This document shows, piece after piece, positions 28,498 to 36,806 of a stretch of 64,000 nucleotides of DNA. This DNA comes from Kushneria indalinina DSM 14324 (GTDB lineage: Bacteria > Pseudomonadota > Gammaproteobacteria > Pseudomonadales > Halomonadaceae), in the NCBI RefSeq assembly GCF_003385845.1, contig NZ_QRDJ01000006.1, forward strand, positions 310,001-374,000, read 5' to 3'. Within the stretch, counting starts at the first letter, position 1. The number at the start of each line of letters is the position of its first letter. Both the position numbers and the translations under genes were made by a program. Below the pieces are notes generated by a model. The model ran no database searches. It was not told the origin of the DNA and saw nothing but the letters and a program-made list of their open reading frames with translations.

Positions 28498-28515
28498 CGG
28501 CGGCCATGGCCGCCG
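28498..28515 (+). promoter_or_regulatory. Perfect 18-bp palindrome in the rpsF leader
   Basis: The nine bases 28498-28506 are the exact reverse complement of 28507-28515. It sits at the expected 5' end of the roughly 155-base ribosomal operon leader and could be an operator or, with other leader sequence, part of an S6:S18-type autoregulatory RNA. I cannot fold the whole leader by eye. Confidence 0.4.
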
Positions 28516-28648
28516 AATGCATTTGCACGATATCGAGGCGATAGCTTCAATCCTGCCCTTGTAACGAAAAATACCCTTCTATCAACTCCTTGCTTCCCAT
28601 GGTGGCGATTGCTGTCATCGAGAAGCTGTCAAACCGAAAGGAGACACC

Positions 28649-29083
28649 ATGCGTCATTACGAAATCGTGGTCATGGTCCACCCGGACCAGAGCGAGCAGG
28701 TGCCTGCCATGATCGAGCGCTATACAGGGCTCGTGACTGAAAACGGCGGCACGGTTCATCGTCTTGAAGACTGGGGCCGCCGTCATCTGGCCTACCCGAT
28801 CAACAAGATCCACAAGGCTCACTACGTTCTGATGAACGTTGAATGCAGCGGCGAAACGCTGGCTGAACTGGAAAACATCTTCCGTTTCAACGATGCCATC
28901 ATTCGCAACATGGTCGTGCGTTGCACTGAAGCCGTCACCGAAGCATCGCCGATGATGAAAGCGGCTGATGAAAAGGGACGCCGTCGTGAACGCTCCGATG
29001 ACGATCGCCCGCGCGACCGTTCTGATTCTGATGACGATCGCCCGCGCGAACGCTCTGATGAGTCGACCGAAGCTGCCTCCTGA
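28649..29083 (+). CDS. rpsF: 30S ribosomal protein S6
   Basis: S6 binds the central domain of 16S rRNA together with S18. The 144-residue protein starts [19 protein letters not shown], typical of bS6, and has the [11 protein letters not shown] motif. Its last 35 or so residues form a charged tail made of two near-identical 11-residue units (core SDDDRPRxR), encoded by direct DNA repeats. E. coli S6 is also modified at a C-terminal tail by RimK. A strong AAGGAG site precedes the ATG. It is the first gene of the ribosomal operon. Confidence 0.98.
   Translation: MRHYEIVVMVHPDQSEQVPAMIERYTGLVTENGGTVHRLEDWGRRHLAYPINKIHKAHYVLMNVECSGETLAELENIFRFNDAIIRNMVVRCTEAVTEASPMMKAADEKGRRRERSDDDRPRDRSDSDDDRPRERSDESTEAAS
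28991..29056 (+). repeat. Tandem 33-base repeat encoding the S6 tail
   Basis: A 20-base identical core at 28997-29016 recurs at 29030-29049, a period of 33 bases or 11 codons. It encodes the duplicated acidic/basic unit at the C-terminus of S6. Confidence 0.8.
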
Positions 29084-29124
29084 GCTGATGCTCTGGCCTG
29101 AATCCACCCATTGGAGAGACTGAC

Positions 29125-29352
29125 ATGGCCCGTTTTTTCCGTCGTCGCAAGTTTTGCCGCTTCACCGCTGAAGGCGTGAAGTACATTGATTACAAGGACC
29201 TCGACACGCTGAAGGCCTACGTGACCGAGACCGGCAAGATCGTTCCGAGCCGCATCACCGGTACACGTGCACGCTATCAGCGTCAGCTGGCTACCGCGAT
29301 CAAGCGCGCTCGCTATCTGGCCCTGCTGCCCTATACCGACAGCCACCAGTAA
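29125..29352 (+). CDS. rpsR: 30S ribosomal protein S18
   Basis: S18 (75 residues, the family length) binds S6 and 16S rRNA in the platform of the small subunit. The basic N-terminus [12 protein letters not shown] and the RNA-binding [15 protein letters not shown] segment are characteristic. It lies 41 bases after rpsF with its own good RBS (GGAGAG). Confidence 0.98.
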   Translation: MARFFRRRKFCRFTAEGVKYIDYKDLDTLKAYVTETGKIVPSRITGTRARYQRQLATAIKRARYLALLPYTDSHQ

Positions 29353-29364
29353 GCTGCCTACGTC

Positions 29365-30216
29365 ATGCAGGGTTTCGCTCGCTGGGTAATGCAGAGTACG
29401 CCGCGCGCGATTGGCGTGGCGCTGCTGGGCTCACTGGTTCCATGGCTTTTCTGGCTGTCGGCTGCCATCAGCGCGCTGGTGACGCTTCGCCGCGGCCTTG
29501 GGCCGGCATCACCGGTCGTACTGGCAGCAGCGCTGCCGGCAGGCTGGTGGTGGGTGCAGGGGGATGCCATTCCGCTGGCCACCGTTCTGCTGGTCACGGC
29601 CATGGCCATTATTCTGCGAGAGCGTTTTCGCTGGGGTGAAACCCTGCTGGCAGGGGCCGTCGTGGTGGCCGTGTTGATCCAGATCGGGATCTTCGCGCCC
29701 CCTGATGCCACGCAGCTGATTGAGGAAGTCCGCACCCAGGCACCGGAAATCGACGAGCTGCTTCGGCAGTACTCAAGCCAAGGGGTGCCGGTTGAAAGAC
29801 TGGCGCTGTTGATGATCTCGGCCGTGACCGGCCTGATGATCATGCTGGCTGCGACTGCCTGCCTTGCGCTGGCGCGCAGCTGGCAGGCAGTTTTGTACAA
29901 CCCTGGCGGTTTCCGTGAAGAGTTCCATGGCTTTCGTCTGTCGAAGCTGGAACTTGCCGGCGTGGTCCTGATGACCGCGGTTGGTGTTCTGGGGGCGTTC
30001 CCTGGTGCCGTGTTGATGGCCTGGGTACCTCTTCTGGTGGCGGGCATTGCCCTGGTGCACGGTGTGGTAGGTGTAAAGTCCATGAGAGGGTTTTGGCTGG
30101 TCGGCTTTTATGCATTGCTGCTGACCACCTGGCCCACGTTAGTGATAGTGCTGCTGCTGGCGCTGATAGATACTTTTGCGGATTTCCGCACGCGTCTGAT
30201 CGGCAGTCAACGTTAA
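29365..30216 (+). CDS. Predicted membrane protein, probably DUF2232 family
   Basis: The function is unknown. The 283-residue protein is almost entirely hydrophobic, with about eight predicted membrane helices in two groups separated by a polar stretch (about residues 112-140, APDATQLIEEVRTQAPEIDELLRQ). That stretch probably forms a loop or amphipathic helix. It lies 12 bases after rpsR and 12 bases before rplI, so it must be co-transcribed with ribosomal protein genes. A gene of this kind occupies the same position in many Halomonas and Pseudomonas genomes. The DUF assignment comes from this context and overall hydropathy, not from a unique motif. Confidence 0.75.
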   Translation: MQGFARWVMQSTPRAIGVALLGSLVPWLFWLSAAISALVTLRRGLGPASPVVLAAALPAGWWWVQGDAIPLATVLLVTAMAIILRERFRWGETLLAGAVVVAVLIQIGIFAPPDATQLIEEVRTQAPEIDELLRQYSSQGVPVERLALLMISAVTGLMIMLAATACLALARSWQAVLYNPGGFREEFHGFRLSKLELAGVVLMTAVGVLGAFPGAVLMAWVPLLVAGIALVHGVVGVKSMRGFWLVGFYALLLTTWPTLVIVLLLALIDTFADFRTRLIGSQR

Positions 30217-30228
30217 GAGGTCCACGAG

Positions 30229-30675
30229 ATGGAAGTCATTCTGCTCGACAAGCTCGGCAAGCTGGGAGAACTGGGCGACCAGGTCAGCGTCAAGCCGGGT
30301 TACGGTCGTAACTACCTGGTGCCCTACGGCCTGGCCGTTCCGGCAACCAAAGCCAACGTCGATGCGTTCGAAACACGTCGCGCCGAACTCGAAGCCAACG
30401 CCGCAGAGCGTCAGGCCGAAGCCGAGCGTCGCGCCGAAGAGCTGTCCGAGATCGAGCTGTCGCTCGTCGCTCGCGCCGGCGAGGAAGGCAAGCTGTTCGG
30501 TTCCATCGGTCCGCGTGATCTGGCTGATGCCATCGCTCAGGCTGGTATCGATGTGGCACGCAGCGAAGTTCGCATGCCGACAGGTCCGATTCGCCAGACC
30601 GGCGAATACGACATCGAGCTGCGTCTGCACTCCGATGTTACCGCCAGCGTTCGCGTGGTCGTTGTTGCTGAATAA
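30229..30675 (+). CDS. rplI: 50S ribosomal protein L9
   Basis: L9 binds domain V of 23S rRNA through its N-terminal domain, with an elongated helix leading to the C-terminal domain. The 148-residue product starts [19 protein letters not shown] and contains the signature [13 protein letters not shown], then the long helix ([20 protein letters not shown]). It is the last gene of the ribosomal operon before the terminator at 30718. Confidence 0.98.
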   Translation: MEVILLDKLGKLGELGDQVSVKPGYGRNYLVPYGLAVPATKANVDAFETRRAELEANAAERQAEAERRAEELSEIELSLVARAGEEGKLFGSIGPRDLADAIAQAGIDVARSEVRMPTGPIRQTGEYDIELRLHSDVTASVRVVVVAE

Positions 30676-30717
30676 GCCATCGTGATGGCGCTGTGCATAT
30701 CGATGATATGCCACGAG

Positions 30718-30746
30718 AAGGGGCACCTTGTGTGCCCCTTTTTTTA
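30718..30746 (+). terminator. Terminator after rplI
   Basis: A 9-bp stem (30718-30726 with 30732-30740) and a five-base loop are followed by a T-run. Confidence 0.92.
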
Positions 30747-30856
30747 ATGACTGCTCACGCACGGAAGAGATCATGACATGTTCTTCCTGCGGGCGTAGGC
30801 TATGATCCTGCGCTGAATCACTCTCCCTGGTAGTCGTAATATGGTTAATCGTCGTC

Positions 30857-32242
30857 ATGAGTGAAGTGATCGAATTTGATCGGGAAACCGCTGCGCTCAA
30901 GGTGCCGCCACACTCGCTTGAAGCCGAGCAGTCCGTACTGGGCGGCCTGATGCTGGACAATCAGGCCTGGGACGAGATTGCCGACCGTCTGGTCAGCGAT
31001 GACTTCTACCGTATCGAGCATCGTGATGTCTTCAAGGCCATGGGGCGTCTGGCCGAAGAGGGCAGGCCGCTGGATGTGGTGACGCTGTCGGAAGAGCTTG
31101 AGTCCCACGACCTGCTGGATCGTGTGGGTGGCCTTTCCTATCTGGCCGAGCTTGCCCGCAATACGCCCTCCGCGAGCAACATCCGCGCCTACGCCGATAT
31201 CGTGCGCGAGCGTGCTGCGCTTCGGAAACTGATCACCGCCGCTAATCAGATCGCCGAAGGCGCCTTTAACCCTCAGGGGCGTTCGGCCGACGAGCTGGTC
31301 AATGAAGCCGAGCGACTGGTCTTTCAGATATCGGAATCGCGCCCCAAGAGCGGCGGTGCCATCGGCATGAGCGATCTGCTCAGCAAGGCGGTGGATCGCA
31401 TCGATGAGCTTTTCAACCTCAAGGGGCAGATGACAGGGCTGTCGACCGGCTTTCGTGATCTGGATGACATGACGTCGGGGCTTCAGCCCTCCGATCTGGT
31501 GATCGTGGCGGGGCGCCCCTCGATGGGCAAGACCACCTTTGCGATGAATCTGGTCGAGCACGCCGTGGTCAGCAGCGACAAGGCGGTGGTGGTGTTTTCG
31601 ATGGAGATGCCGGCCGAATCGCTGATGCTGCGCATGATCTCCTCGCTGGGACGCATCGACCAGACCCGGGTGCGTAATGGACAGCTCGAGGATGAAGACT
31701 GGCCACGGCTGACCTCGGCGGTCAATCTGCTCAAGGACAAGAAGCTTTACGTGGATGATACCGCCGCACTCTCGCCCAACGAGATGCGCTCGCGAAGCCG
31801 GCGTATTGCGCGGGACGCCGGCGGTATCGGCATGATCATGATCGACTACCTGCAGCTGATGCAGGTGCCGGGCATGTCGGAAAACCGTACTGCGGAAATT
31901 TCGGAAATTTCGCGCGCGCTCAAGGGGCTGGCCCGTGAGTTCAACTGCCCGGTCGTGGCGCTGTCGCAGCTTAACCGCTCGCTCGAGCAGCGCCCCAACA
32001 AGCGACCGGTCATGTCGGATCTGCGTGAATCCGGTGCCATCGAGCAGGACGCCGACGTCATTGCCTTCGTCTATCGTGACGAGGTCTATAACAAGGACAA
32101 CCCTGACAACAAGGGATTGGCCGAGCTGATTATCGGCAAGCAGCGTAACGGGCCCATCGGCACCGTGCACATGGCCTTTATCGGCAAGTACACCCGGTTT
32201 GAGGATCTCGCACCGGGAAGTTACGGCCAGTACGAAGAGTAA
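30857..32242 (+). CDS. dnaB: Replicative DNA helicase DnaB
   Basis: DnaB is the hexameric 5'-3' replication-fork helicase. The 461-residue protein (E. coli 471) has the N-terminal domain opening PPHSLEAEQSVLGGLMLD, the RecA-like core with Walker A GRPSMGKTTFAMN near residue 220, Walker B MIMIDYLQLM, and SDLRESGAIEQDADV. No intein is present. It is separated from rplI by a terminator, so it has its own promoter, although I see no strong consensus there. No clear Shine-Dalgarno precedes the ATG at 30857. Confidence 0.98.
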   Translation: MSEVIEFDRETAALKVPPHSLEAEQSVLGGLMLDNQAWDEIADRLVSDDFYRIEHRDVFKAMGRLAEEGRPLDVVTLSEELESHDLLDRVGGLSYLAELARNTPSASNIRAYADIVRERAALRKLITAANQIAEGAFNPQGRSADELVNEAERLVFQISESRPKSGGAIGMSDLLSKAVDRIDELFNLKGQMTGLSTGFRDLDDMTSGLQPSDLVIVAGRPSMGKTTFAMNLVEHAVVSSDKAVVVFSMEMPAESLMLRMISSLGRIDQTRVRNGQLEDEDWPRLTSAVNLLKDKKLYVDDTAALSPNEMRSRSRRIARDAGGIGMIMIDYLQLMQVPGMSENRTAEISEISRALKGLAREFNCPVVALSQLNRSLEQRPNKRPVMSDLRESGAIEQDADVIAFVYRDEVYNKDNPDNKGLAELIIGKQRNGPIGTVHMAFIGKYTRFEDLAPGSYGQYEE

Positions 32243-32328
32243 ACCGCACCCTGTGCGTGTTCTGATCATGATGATACGGCGCCCCGGGCGCCATTTCCCT
32301 TTTCCTGATAAGCCTGACAGGAGTCAAC

Positions 32329-32625
32329 ATGCCGGCTGGATACCGTCGCGGCGGACGTCGTCAACCCAAACTGGAAGCACGTGGCACGCTTGAAAGTGTC
32401 GAAACCGAAGGCCCCTTCAAGGAGTGGCTGGGGATGCCGGATCTTTACCGTCATACCCTGACCGTCAATGGCGAGGTCTATTCCTATCAGGTTGAAGAGG
32501 CCGAACTTGATGTCTCGATAGGCGATTACGTCGTGTTTCGCTACAAGGAAACCAAGGCGGGGCGCTGGATCGACCGGCGCTCACTGGGGGTTGCCATCGA
32601 CCCGGCCACCTTCAACCGCGAGTAG
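32329..32625 (+). CDS. Small conserved-looking protein of unknown function
   Basis: I do not recognise this 98-residue protein. It starts with a basic patch (MPAGYRRGGRRQPKL), followed by a compact region rich in beta-strand formers and charged residues (VNGEVYSYQVEEAELDV, GDYVVFRYKETKAG), which would suit a small beta-barrel. It has no cysteines, signal peptide or membrane helix. A strong RBS (ACAGGAG) precedes the ATG, and the codon usage looks native. It lies 86 bases after dnaB in the same direction and could be co-transcribed with it. Confidence 0.7.
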   Translation: MPAGYRRGGRRQPKLEARGTLESVETEGPFKEWLGMPDLYRHTLTVNGEVYSYQVEEAELDVSIGDYVVFRYKETKAGRWIDRRSLGVAIDPATFNRE

Positions 32626-32737
32626 GATCAGAGGCCGTTATCAGGCGCCGGGCGTATAACGAGCGGGATCGGATGGCAGCATCCGGTCCCGTTTTGCATG
32701 TGCCGGTGTCAGCGCGAAGAAATATCAGGTGCTTTAT

Positions 32738-32766
32738 TTGAAATGAGAAGCATTATTATTTAAATT
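32738..32766 (+). promoter_or_regulatory. Promoter of the NRPS operon
   Basis: TTGAAA (32738-32743) and TAAATT (32761-32766) are separated by 17 bases in a locally AT-rich stretch, about 108 bases before the NRPS start. A Fur-box-like sequence fills the spacer. Confidence 0.6.
32741..32761 (+). promoter_or_regulatory. Candidate Fur box overlapping the NRPS promoter
   Basis: The core AATGAGAAGCATTATTA differs at one base from the common proteobacterial form AATGAGAATCATTATTA, and at two bases from the matching part of the classical 19-bp consensus. It covers the -35/-10 spacer, where bound Fur would block RNA polymerase. Confidence 0.6.
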
Positions 32767-32873
32767 CAGATATCTATCCGTTCACGGCGCTTCGGTCATG
32801 AGAATGCTCTCTGTTGCCGACACGCTGTCATCAAGACCCGCAAAGGGGTGGTATTGCAGAAGATGGTGATCTC

Positions 32874-35800
32874 ATGAGTCAGGCCGATTTTCTTCCCGTG
32901 AGTGGCGCGCAGGCCGGTATCTGGTACGGCCAGCAGAGCAGTGCCGTTCAGGGCGGATACTCCACTGCGCAGTGTCTTGAGTTCACGGGGGCCATCGATG
33001 CCGACCGGCTGGCACTGGCGGCATCAATGGCGGTGAGCGAAGCCGAGGGTCTGTTTGAAGGTTTTGTGGCCACCGACAGCGGCCCGGCAAGGGTCGCAGG
33101 CGGTGATGCCGAGCGAGCAGCCGTACCCGAGATCATCGATCTTCGCGATAACCACCAGGCCCGCGAGCTGGCCTGGCATCAGATGGCCGCTCGCCGCGAG
33201 GTGCCCTTTGCGCTGGAGCAGGGGCCGCTGTACCGGCAGGCCTTCTGGCGCCTGGCAGACGACCATGTGCTCTGGTGGCTCAACATGCACCATGTGGCGG
33301 CCGATGCCTGGGCCTATGGGCTGATTCAGCAGCGCGCCGCCGAGCACTATATCGCGCTTGGCAAGGGGGAGGACGCCAGGGCCGGCTGGTATGGCAATAT
33401 CGATCGTGTCATCGAAGAAGAGCAGCGCTACCTGGCAAGCCAGGCGCTCGAGCAGGATCGTAACCACTGGCATGGCCTGTTTTCCGACGATCCCGAGCCT
33501 GTCTCACCGTCGGGACGGTTTGCCCCGGCGCAGCCCCACGCCCTGCGCTGCGAGATAACGCTGGATCGCCAGCACAGTCAGCAGTTCCATGCTCAGTGCA
33601 AGGCGCAGCAGCAGGGGCTTGCCGAAGCCATCCTGGCGGCCAGCGCGGCCTGGTATGCGCGCATGTGTCAGCGCAGTGATGTCACGCTCGGCGTGCCCAT
33701 GATGGGGCGCATGCAGGGGGCCGCGCTGCGCACCCCCATGACGCAGGTTAATATGCTGCCGCTGCGCCTGCGTGATGATTTCAGCGCTACTCCCACCCAG
33801 TGGTGCCGGTCTGCGGCAGAGTCGCTGGGTTCACTGCGGCGTCATCAGCGCTATCGCCATGAGTGGCTGTTGCGCGACCTGGGGCGCCGCCCCGGCAGGC
33901 GCCCGCTTTTGGGCATGCACGTCAACGTTCTGCCGTTTGATTCAAGCGGCCAGTGGCCGAATAGCCGGGTGCACAAGCATCATCTGGTGGCCGGACCGGT
34001 CGATGATCTGGTCTTTTCGGTCTATCTGGGTGGCGACAGCGAGGCCATGCGTCTGGCACTCGATGGCAACCCGGCGCTGTATAGCGAGACCGAACTTGAG
34101 TGGCATCTCTCGCGGCTGGCGCAGTGGCTGGTGACCTTCACGGCCTCTCCGGACACCCCGGTGAGTGAGCTGATGCTGGCCACATCGGAGGATCGCCAGG
34201 CGTTGTCACGCTTCAACGCCACGGATCATCCGGTCGAAGAGACGCATATGGCGACGCTTTTCGAGCGCCAGGTGGATAAAACGCCTGCCGCGACGGCACT
34301 GGTAGCCGAAGGAGAGGTACTGGATTACCTGACGCTCGGGCGTGAAGTACAGGCGCTGGCTGACACCCTGATCGAGCAGGGCGTATGCCCGGGGGATAAC
34401 GTGGGCGTGGCACTGCCGCGCTCGCTTGGCATGCAGGTGGCGCTGCTGGCCATCCATCATGTGGGAGCGGCCTGGCTGCCCCTGCCGCTGGAGTATCCTG
34501 ACGCGCGTCTGGACGACATCGTCACACGCGCCGCGCCGCGTCTGATTCTGAGCGATAAGACGCAGCGTGAACGCTTCACGCGCGTACCGGTTCTGGATCT
34601 GTCCCTGAGACATGCTGCCAGCGGTCGGGCGTTGATATCCGGCAGCGCTGCGCAGCGTGATCCTGGCCTTGGCGCCTATATCCTGTTTACCTCCGGTTCG
34701 ACCGGTAAGCCCAAGGGTGTTCTGGTCGAGCATCATGCCATCGTCAACCGCATTGTCTGGATGCAGGCGCGCTACACGCTGGGAGAGGGTGACCGGGTAC
34801 TGCAGAAAACACCCAACGGCTTTGATGTGTCGGTATGGGAGTTTCTCTGGCCCATGATCAGCGGGGCAACGCTGGTCATGGCGCGCGAGGGTGGCCACCG
34901 GGATCCGCGCTATCTGATCGATACCATCATCAATGACGCCATTACCACGCTGCACTTTGTGCCCTCGATGCTCGATATCCTGCTGGATGAATTGAGCGAC
35001 CGCGATATCGAGCGCCTGCACGCCCTGCGCCAGGTCTTTGTCAGCGGCGAGGCGCTCTCGCGTGATCTGGAACAACGCTTTCTGAGCCTTTTGCCCTGGG
35101 TGGCGCTGCATAATCTCTATGGCCCGACCGAGGCGGCAGTGGACGTCAGTGTTTGGCAGTGTGATGCCGGTGATACGGGCAGCAGCGTGCCCATCGGGGC
35201 GCCGATCTGGAACACGCATCTGCATGTACTTGATGCCGGTTTTCAGCCGGTACCGGTGGGCATGCCCGGTGAGCTTTATATTGCCGGGCGCAATCTGGCG
35301 CGGGGGTATCTGGGACAGCCTGAGCTGACCGCCGAGCGCTTTATCGACTGTCCGGCGCTGGAAGCTGACTCGAGGCTCTATCGCACCGGGGATCTGGCGC
35401 GCTGGCGCTTTGACGGCGCGCTCGAATATCTGGGACGCATCGATCATCAGGTCAAGCTGCGCGGCCAGCGCCTGGAGCTGGGAGAGATTGAAGCCGTCAT
35501 GCTCTCGCATGATGAGGTGGCGCAGGCCGTGGTCAGCGTTCACGGCAGCGGCAGCAATGCCCGGCTGGTGGGTTATGTCGTGCCCCGCAACGCTCATGCC
35601 ATGGCCGTGGATACGCTCAAGCGCCATCTGACCCGGACCCTGCCGGACTACATGGTGCCCGCCGTGATCATGGTGCTCGATGAATTGCCGTTGAGCACTA
35701 ATGGCAAGCTGGATCGTCGTGCCCTGCCAACACCCGAGGCCGGTGAGGAGGGGATGGCACCTGCCACGCCCCGTCAGCAGATCATGGCCGATCTTTTTGC

Positions 35801-36806
35801 TGAAATGCTCGACCTTGAGCGTGTCGGCATTCGGGATAACTTTTTCGATCTGGGCGGCAATTCGCTGAATGCGCTGCAGCTGATGCGCCGGCTCAACGAG
35901 GCGCTGGGGACGAATTTCACCATTGCCGCGCTGTTTGAAGCCCCCACCATCGAGGCGCTCGATGCCCTTGATGTGCAGGGCGCCGCGGCCGGCGGGCTGG
36001 ATGTGGTGCTGCCGCTGCGCGAAGCAGGCGAGGCGTCTCCCATCTTTTGCGTGCACCCTGCGGGCGGGCTGGCCTGGTGTTATGCTGGGCTGGCGCGCAC
36101 ACTGCCGTCCCGCTATTCCCTGTATGGCCTGCAGGCGCGCGGGCTGCTGCCGGAAAGCCGGCTGCCAGAGACCATGGAGGAGATGGCGCGTGACTACATC
36201 GCACAGATGCGTCGCCTCCAGCCTCATGGGCCCTATCATCTGCTGGGCTGGTCAGTTGGCGGCATGATCGCCCATACCATGGCGTCACTATTGGAAAACG
36301 AGGGCGAAGAGGTCGGCATGCTGGCGCTGCTGGATGCCTATCCGGCGGATCTCTGGCGTGACATGACGCCGCCGGACGAGGGTATGGCGCTCGAGGCTCT
36401 GCTGCGTATTGCAGGCCTTGCGGACATGGCGCTGGCGGAAGAGGGTGGATCGCGCCGGGCACAGGTCATTGCACTGCTCAAGCGTGAGGGCAGTGCCCTG
36501 GGGCAGCTGTCATCATCAACGCTGGACGCGCTGGTGGACGTGGTGATTAACAACAGCCGGCTGGTGCGTGAAACCCGTCATCCGGTGTATAGCGGCGACA
36601 TGCACTTCTTTACGGCGGCTACGCCCCGCACGGAGAACTGGCTGGACCGGCGCGCCTGGCAGCCCTATGTGGGCGGGCGGATCCTCAATCTCGATCTGCC
36701 GGCCACCCACCCGGAACTCATGCACCAAAAACATCTGGCAACAATCGCGCAGCGTCTGATGAGCGTGCTCGAGTCGCAGCCCGTTTGTTTCGACACTGCG
36801 CCATGA
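32874..36806 (+). CDS. Single-module non-ribosomal peptide synthetase (C-A-T-TE), predicted serine-activating
   Basis: The 1310-residue protein has the EntF layout. The condensation domain (about 1-440) has HHVAADAW near residue 138, an HHxxxDG motif with Ala in place of Gly. The adenylation domain (about 455-960) has FTSGSTGKPKG near 603, and its pocket residues read D-V-W-H-F-S-L-V-D-K, the EntF serine code. The carrier domain has the phosphopantetheine serine in GGNSL near 998, and the thioesterase (about 1040-1305) has GWSVGG near 1126. I chose 32874 (MSQADFLPVSGAQAGIW) as start, because the condensation domain begins there. No MbtH, phosphopantetheinyl transferase or dihydroxybenzoate genes are nearby. 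The next gene overlaps by four bases. The product is unknown; a seryl siderophore-like compound is inferred from the code and the Fur box. Confidence 0.9.
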   Translation: MSQADFLPVSGAQAGIWYGQQSSAVQGGYSTAQCLEFTGAIDADRLALAASMAVSEAEGLFEGFVATDSGPARVAGGDAERAAVPEIIDLRDNHQARELAWHQMAARREVPFALEQGPLYRQAFWRLADDHVLWWLNMHHVAADAWAYGLIQQRAAEHYIALGKGEDARAGWYGNIDRVIEEEQRYLASQALEQDRNHWHGLFSDDPEPVSPSGRFAPAQPHALRCEITLDRQHSQQFHAQCKAQQQGLAEAILAASAAWYARMCQRSDVTLGVPMMGRMQGAALRTPMTQVNMLPLRLRDDFSATPTQWCRSAAESLGSLRRHQRYRHEWLLRDLGRRPGRRPLLGMHVNVLPFDSSGQWPNSRVHKHHLVAGPVDDLVFSVYLGGDSEAMRLALDGNPALYSETELEWHLSRLAQWLVTFTASPDTPVSELMLATSEDRQALSRFNATDHPVEETHMATLFERQVDKTPAATALVAEGEVLDYLTLGREVQALADTLIEQGVCPGDNVGVALPRSLGMQVALLAIHHVGAAWLPLPLEYPDARLDDIVTRAAPRLILSDKTQRERFTRVPVLDLSLRHAASGRALISGSAAQRDPGLGAYILFTSGSTGKPKGVLVEHHAIVNRIVWMQARYTLGEGDRVLQKTPNGFDVSVWEFLWPMISGATLVMAREGGHRDPRYLIDTIINDAITTLHFVPSMLDILLDELSDRDIERLHALRQVFVSGEALSRDLEQRFLSLLPWVALHNLYGPTEAAVDVSVWQCDAGDTGSSVPIGAPIWNTHLHVLDAGFQPVPVGMPGELYIAGRNLARGYLGQPELTAERFIDCPALEADSRLYRTGDLARWRFDGALEYLGRIDHQVKLRGQRLELGEIEAVMLSHDEVAQAVVSVHGSGSNARLVGYVVPRNAHAMAVDTLKRHLTRTLPDYMVPAVIMVLDELPLSTNGKLDRRALPTPEAGEEGMAPATPRQQIMADLFAEMLDLERVGIRDNFFDLGGNSLNALQLMRRLNEALGTNFTIAALFEAPTIEALDALDVQGAAAGGLDVVLPLREAGEASPIFCVHPAGGLAWCYAGLARTLPSRYSLYGLQARGLLPESRLPETMEEMARDYIAQMRRLQPHGPYHLLGWSVGGMIAHTMASLLENEGEEVGMLALLDAYPADLWRDMTPPDEGMALEALLRIAGLADMALAEEGGSRRAQVIALLKREGSALGQLSSSTLDALVDVVINNSRLVRETRHPVYSGDMHFFTAATPRTENWLDRRAWQPYVGGRILNLDLPATHPELMHQKHLATIAQRLMSVLESQPVCFDTAP

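Noticed and set aside
27149-28528. 459-codon minus-strand frame opposite rnr and rlmB
   Set aside because: Shadow of two well-identified plus-strand genes; no recognisable domain.
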